Positions 7,387 to 13,721 of a stretch of 14,078 nt of DNA are shown here, one piece after another (position 1 is the first letter of the stretch; each line of letters opens with the position of its first letter). This DNA is from Pseudomonadota bacterium (GTDB lineage Bacteria > Pseudomonadota > Alphaproteobacteria > Rhizobiales > Hyphomicrobiaceae), in assembly GCA_023412805.1 (NCBI GenBank), contig JAEZRM010000015.1, positions 1-14,078 on the forward strand. The letters are read 5' to 3'. The notes under the pieces were generated by a model that was given only the letters and a program-made list of their open reading frames with translations, had not been told where the DNA came from and did no database searches. Position numbers and translations under genes: made by a program.

Positions 7387-7408
7387 TCAGGCGCACTCCT
7401 CAGCCTGA
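7387..7408 (+). terminator. Possible terminator after the dehydrogenase gene
   Basis: TCAGGC and GCCTGA form a 6-bp stem around a 10-base loop, 6 bp after the stop. There is no T-run. It lies between the convergent dehydrogenase gene and the micro-ORF, so it could serve both strands. Confidence 0.3.
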
Positions 7409-7440
7409 CCGAGCCACGGCCAGACCCCGAAAGCGACCTC

Positions 7441-7524
7441 TCAGAGCCTATCTCGCGCCGCCCATACGGCGCCGCAGAAGAAGCCCATAGAGAACAGCAA
7501 CGAAACCAGAGCTATCCAGATCAT
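7441..7524 (-). CDS. Probable 27-residue single-pass membrane micro-protein
   Basis: This short frame has ATG at 7524, TGA at 7441 and a near-perfect Shine-Dalgarno sequence AGGTGG (plus-strand 7531-7536) six bases before the start. The product begins MIWIALVSLLF and ends GAVWAARDRL. About 20 hydrophobic residues are followed by a basic/acidic C-terminus (R, D, R), which fits a single membrane helix with a short charged tail in the cytoplasm. It contains one cysteine. I do not recognise a family. The ribosome site, clean stop and ideal helix length argue against chance, but one sequence cannot prove that it is translated. Confidence 0.55.
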   Translation of the reverse strand: MIWIALVSLLFSMGFFCGAVWAARDRL

Positions 7525-7713
7525 ATCAGTCCACCTGCCGCGTCCCTCCCGGTCAGCGGCCTCCTACGTGTGGCGACCCCCATCGCACAGCACGGAGCTC
7601 GATTAACCATCGAGCATTACCGTAGGTTGTGCAAGTGCCCTTATGCACCAGACTACAGCAACTATGGTTTATAAATGGTTATTCACAAAAATAGGCGGGT
7701 TCGTGGCGGTGTA

Positions 7714-8019
7714 TTTCGCTCACGCCGCTTCTCGCGGCGCTCGCCTTGCTCCCTCGCCCACGGCGATGGAAGACATATAACGAACCGCCTCTTCGAGCAG
7801 CCGTGTTGCATATCGCATAGCGCCGCAGACCAGCGCGCGACTGCGTGTCGGCCCAGGGGCCGCCCCCCGCGGGTCCATGAGCGAAGCGAATGCTGGCGTG
7901 AGCCCGACAATGGCGCTGAACCGCCAGCATCGCCGAAGGCGATCAGGGAGCAAGGCGACCCGGCGCCAGCGCCGCCCCCGCGGAGCCCATGAGCGAAGCG
8001 AATGCTGGCGTGAGCGAAA
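7714..8019. mobile_element. MITE-like element of about 306 bp with 13-bp terminal inverted repeats
   Basis: TTTCGCTCACGCC (7714-7726) is the exact reverse complement of GGCGTGAGCGAAA (8007-8019). Nested inside is a second perfect 13-bp inverted pair, CGCCTTGCTCCCT (7742-7754) and AGGGAGCAAGGCG (7945-7957). A 29-bp sequence including most of the right end is repeated at 7875-7903 and 7987-8015, so an end appears duplicated. A small hairpin ATCGCC/GGCGAT lies near 7929-7943. No transposase or convincing gene is inside; short open frames on both strands look like by-products of high GC. The right end runs into the T-run after tRNA-Thr. No target-site duplication is clear. It could also be a structured repetitive sequence that is not mobile. 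Confidence 0.5.
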
Positions 8020-8022
8020 AAA

Positions 8023-8097
<75 letters not shown>

Positions 8098-8124
8098 TTG
8101 CGCAGCTTGGCGCTGACGGCCCCT

Positions 8125-8153
8125 GATCTAGCCTTATTCACCCTACCCTGCAA
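8125..8153 (-). promoter_or_regulatory. Candidate promoter of tRNA-Thr
   Basis: On the minus strand TTGCAG (8148-8153) and TAGATC (8125-8130) are separated by 17 bp. The -10 ends 27 bp before the mature tRNA 5' end, leaving room for a short leader. The match to the sigma-70 consensus is moderate (TTG conserved in the -35; TA and the central A in the -10). Confidence 0.4.
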
Positions 8154-8366
8154 CCGACGAATTGGCGATTATGCCGCCCTTGGCCAGCCCGATTCGAGCG
8201 CGCCACGCCACTCCGGCACGCTCACGGCCCATCAATTGAGCGTGTCCCAAGCGCGCAGGCATTGCGAACGTCACAATGACAACGGAAGGTTCGCACGCCG
8301 ACGGGATACGAATCACAAGGCCGCCGGCGCGTCACGCGCTAACTGAAGAACATTGAAAGGACGATC

Positions 8367-8759
8367 ATGGACTTCCTGCGCCCCTACTCGGCCCAGCTTC
8401 TCAGCCTGTTGCGCTTCATGTCCGGCTTGCTGCTCCTGCAGCACGGCACGATCAAGTATCTAAATATTCCCGTCGGGCCGATGAACAATGCCTCTCCGTT
8501 CACCATGGGCGGTGCCGCCGGTATCATCGAGCTCGTCGCCGGAGTCCTTCTGGTTGTCGGCCTGTTCACCCGCCCGGCCGCATTCATCGCCTCGGGCATG
8601 TGCGCCGTGGCCTACTTCTATGCTCACGCCGGACGGAGCTTCTATCCGATCCTGAATGGCGGCGAGTTGGCCGCGCTCTACGCGTTCGTCTTTCTCTATC
8701 TCGCAGCGGCGGGCGGCGGTCCCCTGAGCCTGGACCGTATCCTGCGCAAGGAAAGCTGA
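8367..8759 (+). CDS. DoxX-family membrane protein
   Basis: Small inner-membrane protein of 130 residues, the usual DoxX size, with four hydrophobic helices (about 9-31, 47-68, 70-87 and 98-117). Family features include RFMSGLLLLQHGTIKY near the start, the GAAGIIELVAGVLLVVGLFTR helix region and the ending GGGPLSLDRIL. DoxX proteins have been linked to thiosulfate:quinone oxidation and oxidative-stress membrane complexes, but most have no proven function. GAAAGGA lies five bases before the ATG, which fixes the start. It appears to be a single-gene transcript closed by the strong hairpin at 8823-8852. Confidence 0.9.
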   Translation: MDFLRPYSAQLLSLLRFMSGLLLLQHGTIKYLNIPVGPMNNASPFTMGGAAGIIELVAGVLLVVGLFTRPAAFIASGMCAVAYFYAHAGRSFYPILNGGELAALYAFVFLYLAAAGGGPLSLDRILRKES

Positions 8760-8822
8760 CGCAGCCCTGGCCACTGAGGCGGGCCCTTGCGCGATGCGCG
8801 TGAGGCTGTAGACAGTTCCTGG

Positions 8823-8860
8823 GCGGCCGTGCCGGCAGACCGGTGCGGCCGCTCTTTCGC
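8823..8860 (+). terminator. Strong hairpin terminator after doxX
   Basis: GCGGCCGTGCCGG (8823-8835) and CCGGTGCGGCCGC (8840-8852) form a 13-bp stem, allowing two G-U pairs, around the tetraloop CAGA. TCTTTCG follows. This is a convincing intrinsic-type stem, though the T-run is short. It ends 44 bp before the CoA-transferase ATG, so that gene would need a promoter within or after it. Confidence 0.65.
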
Positions 8861-8896
8861 TGTCGCCACACGCCAAAAACGACCCAGGAACGCCTC

Positions 8897-10099
8897 ATGA
8901 CCGCCCCCAGCAGCGCCGGCGCCCTTGCCGGCATCAAAGTGATCGATCTCACACGCGTGCTGGGAGGCCCGTTCGCGACGCAGCTCCTCTCCGATCACGG
9001 CGCGGACGTGATCAAGCTCGAACCGCCGCAGGGTGACGAGGTGCGCGACTGGGGCCCTCCCTTCCACGGCGAGGACGCCTCATACTTCATCGGCATCAAC
9101 CGCAACAAACGCTCGGTGGGTCTCGATCTCGCGCAGCCCGAGGGCCGCGAGGTGCTGCTGCGCCTGCTCGAGGGCGCCGACGTGCTGATCGAGAATTTCA
9201 AGCCGGGCTCCATGGAGAAGTGGGGCATCGGCTACGACGAGCTGGCCAAGAAATTCCCGCGTCTCATCTACTGCAAGGTTTCGGGCTTCGGCGCCGAAGG
9301 CCCGCTCGGCGGCTTCCCCGGCTATGACGCCATCGTCGGTGCCATGGCCGGCCACTACAGCGTCAACGGCAGCCCGGAGTCGGGCCCGATGCGCATCGGC
9401 CTCCCCGTCGTCGACATCACGACCGGGCTCTATTGCGTGATCGGCATCATGCTCGCCATGCACGAGCGCCACAGCTCCGGCAAAGGGCAATTCATCGATG
9501 CCGCGCTCTACGACAGCGCGATGAGTCTCATGCACCCGCACACCGCAAACTATTTCCTCTCGGGCAAGATCCCCGGCCTCTCGGGCAATACGCACGGCAA
9601 TCTCGCGCCGTACGGCATGTTCAAGACCAAGACGTGCAACGTCATGATCGGCGCAGGCAACAACCGCTCCTTCAAGCGTGTATGCGAAGAACTCGGCGTG
9701 CCGGAGATGGCCGAGGATCCGCGCTTCGCGACGAATGGCGACCGCATCAAGCATCGCGATGAGCTGAACCGCATCATCACCGAGCGTCTCGCTCAGGTCG
9801 ACGGGCAGGAGTTCGCGCTGAAGCTGCTGAAGGCAGGCCTGCCCTGCGGCCCGGTGCTGAACACGGCTGAAGCGCTGAACCATCCCCATGCCACGGCCCG
9901 CAGCGCGATCGTCGAATCCGACTGGTACAAGGGCATCGGCACGCCGGTGAAGCTCTCGCGCACGCCAGCGAGCGTGAAGGCGCCGCCGCCGAAGTTCTCC
10001 CAGCACACGCGCCAGGTGCTCTCCGAGAACGGCTTCGATGAAGCCAGCATCGAGCGCCTCATCGCGGCCGGTGTGCTCGTCGAAAAGCGGCGCGCGTAA
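8897..10099 (+). CDS. Class III (CaiB/BaiF, formyl-CoA transferase-type) CoA-transferase
   Basis: Moves coenzyme A between carboxylic acids through an enzyme-bound aspartyl-CoA thioester, in the cytoplasm as an interlocked dimer. The protein has 400 residues, typical of the family. It opens with LAGIKVIDLTRVLGGPFATQ and SDHGADVIKLEPPQGDEVR (10-50), has NRNKRSVGLDL (68-78) and LIENFKPG (97-104), and carries the expected catalytic aspartate D173 in LPVVDITTG. A conserved PYGMF loop follows at 238-242. The ATG at 8897 is chosen because AGGA lies seven bases upstream; a GTG at 8843 would fall inside the terminator hairpin. No adjacent acyl-CoA gene identifies the substrate; succinyl-CoA:dicarboxylate or oxalate-type transfer are among the possibilities. 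Confidence 0.94.
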   Translation: MTAPSSAGALAGIKVIDLTRVLGGPFATQLLSDHGADVIKLEPPQGDEVRDWGPPFHGEDASYFIGINRNKRSVGLDLAQPEGREVLLRLLEGADVLIENFKPGSMEKWGIGYDELAKKFPRLIYCKVSGFGAEGPLGGFPGYDAIVGAMAGHYSVNGSPESGPMRIGLPVVDITTGLYCVIGIMLAMHERHSSGKGQFIDAALYDSAMSLMHPHTANYFLSGKIPGLSGNTHGNLAPYGMFKTKTCNVMIGAGNNRSFKRVCEELGVPEMAEDPRFATNGDRIKHRDELNRIITERLAQVDGQEFALKLLKAGLPCGPVLNTAEALNHPHATARSAIVESDWYKGIGTPVKLSRTPASVKAPPPKFSQHTRQVLSENGFDEASIERLIAAGVLVEKRRA

Positions 10100-10329
10100 C
10101 TCGCACGCACTCTCCTCTCACTGTAATAACCAGTAATAATCCCACAAAGATTTACCCTCCCGCCGCCGCATTTCAGCCATCGGGATTTCCAACCCTGACG
10201 GGGCTGAACGTGCGTCGGCGCGAGGTGCCGGCGAGTTTCCGACTCTACATGCGGGGTAGGGCGGGGCAGGCGCTCAGCGCTGCAGTCAGGTCAGGGGATG
10301 GCCGGCTGCCGAACGAGGGGTGTTTGCGT

Positions 10330-11610
10330 ATGAACCCGCCGTCTGGCCCGAATGAATGGGCCCGTCTGCAAGCTCGACCGGCCACGGCATCTTCTGCCGT
10401 GCCCACAGCTGCCGTGTCCGACCCGATGGAGCAGTTCATCTGGGAGAACAGGACCACGCCGGCGGAGATCGATGCGCCCGGTGCGCCTGCGCCCGAAGCG
10501 GCGCGCCACGACGAGGAGTCCGGCACGCACATCCTCATCGTATCCGACGACGATCAGGAGCCAGCCGACTCTTGGCGTCGCCAGCTCATCAGCGCACTCC
10601 ACGACGTCGATCGCGAGTCTCCCGACAGCCGAGCGCTGCCAACCGAGCCGCCCCCCATTCCACCCGCGGAGATCGAGCGGCGCGCCCCGATTGCCTACGC
10701 CCCGAACCGCGCAGCGCGGATGAGCGCGCCAGGCCCCATCGTGCGCAGAACGCCGCGCTATCGCATCGGCATCGGCCTGCTGGGCATCACGGCGACGGCC
10801 AGTCTTCTTTCAACGGCACTCTCGCGACCTGCGAACATTCCCGAGATGGCGGCGAGCGCGGCACCCGCCCCCTTCGTGACGGGCTCGCTCGCTACGTCCG
10901 CGGCTGAGACCGAAACCTTCAAGCCCATCATGCTGAACTCGCCGGTGCTGATCCGCGAGGGCCAATCGCCCACGGCCGAGCCAGTATTGCCTGTGGGTCC
11001 GGTGATCGAGACCGTGCGCACCGTTCCCGTCCAATTGGGCGCGGGTCTTCAGGCGCCGCCGCCCACAGCAGCCGAGGCTGCTACGGCCGGCGAGCCATCT
11101 GCCGCACCGCTTGCATCGCCTCAGTCATCAGCTCCGCCGGCACGGCCCGCCTCCACACTCGATCGCGACAGCATGGCCGCGCTCATCACCGAACCACCTG
11201 CTGCACCGTCAGTGCCACCAACCGTAGAGGCTGAGACGTCGGCCACCCCCCCCCTGCCCATACCGAAAGCACAGGTGAAGCCGGAGCCGACACAACGCGC
11301 GAACAAGGCACCCGTCGCACACGGCACGCAGATATCGACGGCCTATGAAAAGGCGGCGCCGGCCACGAAACCTCGAGCCCAGAAGCGACGGACAAGTCCT
11401 GAACGAAAATCTACGCAGAACTCCAAGACCGCGCAGAGTTCTCAGCGCAAACAGTGGGACACGCGCCGCCAGGGCCTGCGCACGAGCTCCTCGTCGTCGG
11501 AAGTAAGGGAAGTCGAGCCCTCGACGATGGTGAAGCTGCTGAAGTCACTCAATCCATTTGCCTCGAAAGAAGAGTCTCAGGCACGTCCAAAGAAGAATAT
11601 CTTCGAATGA
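10330..11610 (+). CDS. Unrecognised Pro/Ala-rich single-pass membrane protein
   Basis: I do not recognise this protein. The ATG at 10330 is preferred (GAGGGG nine bases upstream), giving 426 residues; an upstream ATG at 10249 and a GTG at 10210 are in frame but lack good ribosome sites. The N-terminal part (1-143) is polar and includes a conserved-looking stretch HILIVSDDDQEPADSWRRQL (67-86). A cluster of arginines then precedes one hydrophobic segment (about 144-164, IGIGLLGITATASLLS). By the positive-inside rule the N-terminus is cytoplasmic and the rest periplasmic. Residues about 170-330 are low-complexity Pro/Ala/Thr. Residues about 345-395 are strongly basic and Ser/Gln-rich. The protein ends in a short motif MVKLLKSLNPFASKEE. 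This could be an envelope scaffold or cell-wall-spanning protein, but no function can be assigned. Confidence 0.7.
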   Translation: MNPPSGPNEWARLQARPATASSAVPTAAVSDPMEQFIWENRTTPAEIDAPGAPAPEAARHDEESGTHILIVSDDDQEPADSWRRQLISALHDVDRESPDSRALPTEPPPIPPAEIERRAPIAYAPNRAARMSAPGPIVRRTPRYRIGIGLLGITATASLLSTALSRPANIPEMAASAAPAPFVTGSLATSAAETETFKPIMLNSPVLIREGQSPTAEPVLPVGPVIETVRTVPVQLGAGLQAPPPTAAEAATAGEPSAAPLASPQSSAPPARPASTLDRDSMAALITEPPAAPSVPPTVEAETSATPPLPIPKAQVKPEPTQRANKAPVAHGTQISTAYEKAAPATKPRAQKRRTSPERKSTQNSKTAQSSQRKQWDTRRQGLRTSSSSSEVREVEPSTMVKLLKSLNPFASKEESQARPKKNIFE

Positions 11611-11644
11611 GGGTTGGTCCACGGCATCGAGAAGCGTAAAGCGG

Positions 11645-11673
11645 TTGACCTTCGCCGTCCCGCATCGTTCAAC
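11645..11673 (+). promoter_or_regulatory. Candidate promoter of the NTF2-like gene
   Basis: TTGACC (11645-11650) and TTCAAC (11668-11673) are separated by 17 bp, 39 bp before the ATG at 11713. The -35 is close to the alphaproteobacterial consensus; the -10 is weak. Confidence 0.35.
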
Positions 11674-11712
11674 GGAAGCAAAGCCACTCAACGACGCTTC
11701 CGGAGGATCGCC

Positions 11713-12183
11713 ATGTCGCTTACGACGCTGCTCTCAGCTTTCACCGCCGCCGTCGAAAGGAACGATGGCGGCGCGCTCGCCGATTGTTTCACCGCCGACG
11801 GCATCTACGACGACTACTTCTTCGGTCCGAGTAAAGCGGGACGCGACGGCATCGTCGAGATGCTCGCGCACTTCTATGAGGGCGGCGAAAATTTCCGCTG
11901 GGATTTCTACGATATCGTCGAGACAGGCGATCTCGGCTATGCGAGCTATCGCTTCAGCTATTCGTCCAAGCTGCCCGAGGTCAAAGGCACGCGCGTCGTC
12001 TTCGAGGGGATGAGCCGGTTCAGGCTCGAGGGCGGCAAGATCAAGCACTATGCCGAAGTCTTCGACCGTTCGATCCCGCTCGCGCAGCTCGACTTCGCCC
12101 CCGAGCGCCTGAAGAAGATCGCAACGAAGTACGCGTCAAATCTGAAGGGAACGCCGGCCATGGCGCGCCACGCCAAGGCGTGA
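11713..12183 (+). CDS. NTF2-like / SnoaL-like domain protein
   Basis: A 156-residue protein with the pattern of the NTF2-like cone fold. Helix LLSAFTAAVERNDGGALADCFTADGIYDD (about 6-34) is followed by GRDGIVEMLAHFYEGG (about 43-58). Beta strands then carry alternating charged and aromatic residues (FRWDFYDIVETGDLGYASYRFSY) and end with RFRLEGGKIKHYAEVFD (about 102-118). Members of this superfamily act as isomerases, cyclases or ligand-binding proteins, and many are unassigned. GGAGG six bases before the ATG settles the start. The gene is convergent with ridA, with only 13 bp between the stops. Confidence 0.85.
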   Translation: MSLTTLLSAFTAAVERNDGGALADCFTADGIYDDYFFGPSKAGRDGIVEMLAHFYEGGENFRWDFYDIVETGDLGYASYRFSYSSKLPEVKGTRVVFEGMSRFRLEGGKIKHYAEVFDRSIPLAQLDFAPERLKKIATKYASNLKGTPAMARHAKA

Positions 12184-12196
12184 CGCGCTTGCGCCA

Positions 12197-12580
12197 TTAC
12201 TTGCCGGCGTAAGCGATCATCTCGATCTCGACGCGGGCGCCCATGGGCAGGCCCGCGACCTGGATCGTCGAGCGCGCCGGATAAGGCTCGCTCATGTACG
12301 TCGCGTATACGCCGTTGACCGCCTGGAAGTCGGCGAGGTCCATGAGGAAGATCGTCGTCTTCACGACATTGCCGAAGCCGAGGCCAGCCGCTTCGAGGAT
12401 CGCCTTCAGATTCTCGAGGCACTGCTTCGCCTGCGCGGCGATATCGCCTTCGACGAGCTTGCCCGTCGCCGCATCGAGCGGGATCTGCCCCGAGATATGG
12501 ACGTAATCGCCGGAAGCGACAGCCGCGGAATAGGGCCCGATCGGCTTGCTCTTCGGGGTGGTGATGGCTTTGCGAGTCAT
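12197..12580 (-). CDS. ridA: RidA family (YjgF/YER057c/UK114) protein
   Basis: Trimeric cytoplasmic enzyme family. Classical RidA hydrolyses reactive enamine/imine intermediates (2-aminoacrylate and similar) made by PLP enzymes, protecting the cell from damage. At 127 residues it has family length. Characteristic segments are PIGPYSAA (13-20), HISGQIPLD (28-36), NLKAILEAAG (57-66) and PARSTIQVAGLPMGARVEIEMIA. R103 is the carboxylate-binding arginine that separates active RidA from most inactive relatives, and E120 matches the glutamate that positions water. The ATG at 12580 has AGGGAG at a long 12-base spacing. It lies downstream of mdh on the same strand, with repeat copy C between them. I use the ridA symbol for family and residue match; subfamily is not proven. 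Confidence 0.92.
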   Translation of the reverse strand: MTRKAITTPKSKPIGPYSAAVASGDYVHISGQIPLDAATGKLVEGDIAAQAKQCLENLKAILEAAGLGFGNVVKTTIFLMDLADFQAVNGVYATYMSEPYPARSTIQVAGLPMGARVEIEMIAYAGK

Positions 12581-12612
12581 GTTCGGAGATGGCTCCCTGA
12601 GCTGCCTCTATC

Positions 12613-12749
12613 CCCTCTCCCCGTGCTTACGGGGAGAGGGCCATGCCGGAGACGTGCTTTCAGCACGACGTGAGGGGCGGCGGCATACGCCGACGTTGCA
12701 CCTGGCGCCGCCCCTCATCCCGACCTTCTCCCCGCAAGCGGGGAGAAGG
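12613..12749. repeat. Three-hairpin palindromic repeat, copy C, between mdh and ridA
   Basis: The left hairpin is a 12-bp stem (12613-12624/12629-12640) with loop GCTT. The right hairpin is an 11-bp stem (12724-12734/12739-12749). The central GAGGGGCGGC and its partner GCCGCCCCTC lie between. An extra hairpin, CGTGCT-TTC-AGCACG at 12653-12667, makes this copy longer than the others. It begins 10 bp after the mdh stop on the minus strand, so it probably ends or protects the mdh transcript. It shares a 27-bp core (12673-12699) with copy D. Confidence 0.88.
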
Positions 12750-12758
12750 AGAATTTGA

Positions 12759-13721
12759 TCAACCAAGCTGCGGCGCGATCTTCACGCACGCATCGACCAG
12801 GCCCTGGACGGAGGCGACCGACTTCTCGAACATCGCCTTCTCGGCATCGTTGAGCGAAATCTCGACAATCTTCTCGACGCCGTTGGCGCCGATCACCACC
12901 GGCACGCCGACGTACATGTCCTTCACACCGTACTGGCCGGTGAGGTATGCCGCGCACGGCAGGATGCGGCGCTTGTCCTTGAGATAGCTCTCGGCCATCT
13001 GGATCGCCGACGACGCCGGCGCGTAGAACGCCGAACCGGTCTTGAGCAGGCCCACGATCTCACCGCCGCCCTTGCGCGTGCGGTCGACGATCGAGTCCAG
13101 CTTCTCCTGGCTGATCCAGCCCATCTTCACGAGATCGGGGAGCGGCACGCCGCCGACCGCCGAGTAGCGCACGAGCGGCACCATGTCGTCGCCGTGACCG
13201 CCGAGTACGAATGCCGTCACGTCCTCGACCGAGACCTTCATCTCTTCGGCGAGGAAGTAGCGGAAGCGGCCCGTGTCGAGCACGCCCGCCATGCCGATCA
13301 CCTTGTTCTTCGGCAGGCCGCACGCCTTCTGCAGCGCCCACACCATGGCATCGAGTGGGTTCGTGATGCAGATGACGAAGGCATTCGGGCAGTACTGCTT
13401 GATGCCCGCGCCGACCGATTCCATCACCTTGAGGTTGATGCCGAGCAGATCATCGCGGCTCATGCCGGGCTTGCGCGGCACGCCGGCCGTGACGATCACC
13501 ACGTCCGCGCCCGCGATATCGGCATACGAGCTCGTGCCCTTCATGGCGGAGTCGAAACCCTCGACCGCGCCCGACTGCATGAGATCGAGCCCCTTGCCGG
13601 CGGGAACGCCTTCCGCGATGTCGAACAGCACGACGTCGCCGAGTTCCTTGAGGCCAACGAGATGGGCAAGCGTGCCGCCGATCATGCCGGCGCCGACGAG
13701 GGCGATCTTGGTGCGCGCCAT
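12759..13721 (-). CDS. mdh: Malate dehydrogenase (NAD-dependent, LDH-like type)
   Basis: TCA-cycle enzyme converting malate and NAD+ to oxaloacetate and NADH in the cytoplasm; 320 residues, as in tetrameric LDH-type bacterial Mdh. Motifs are the NAD loop GAGMIGG (10-16), D34 (end of the second strand, NAD over NADP), the substrate loop VPRKPGMSRDD (81-91) with R83 and R89, N121, D149 and R152 (LDTGRFR), and the proton-relay H176 in GGHGDDMVP. R83 at the specificity position marks malate rather than lactate. The ATG at 13721 is chosen over an upstream frame because AAGGAG lies nine bases before it. In many alphaproteobacteria mdh is followed by sucCD; here repeat copy C and ridA follow instead. 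Confidence 0.97.
   Translation of the reverse strand: MARTKIALVGAGMIGGTLAHLVGLKELGDVVLFDIAEGVPAGKGLDLMQSGAVEGFDSAMKGTSSYADIAGADVVIVTAGVPRKPGMSRDDLLGINLKVMESVGAGIKQYCPNAFVICITNPLDAMVWALQKACGLPKNKVIGMAGVLDTGRFRYFLAEEMKVSVEDVTAFVLGGHGDDMVPLVRYSAVGGVPLPDLVKMGWISQEKLDSIVDRTRKGGGEIVGLLKTGSAFYAPASSAIQMAESYLKDKRRILPCAAYLTGQYGVKDMYVGVPVVIGANGVEKIVEISLNDAEKAMFEKSVASVQGLVDACVKIAPQLG

Noticed and set aside
7675..7992. Several short open frames on both strands inside the inverted-repeat element
   Set aside because: They have no ribosome sites, are low-complexity and Arg-rich, overlap one another in several frames, and coincide with repeats.
9080..10006. Minus-strand open frame of 308 codons opposite the CoA-transferase
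   Set aside because: It is the antisense shadow of a gene with full family motifs and catalytic Asp.
10213..10233. Hairpin CGTCGGC/GCCGGCG upstream of the Pro/Ala-rich protein
   Set aside because: It is a 7-bp stem with one G-U pair and no U-run in very GC-rich sequence, so chance is likely; it only mildly supports this part being untranslated.
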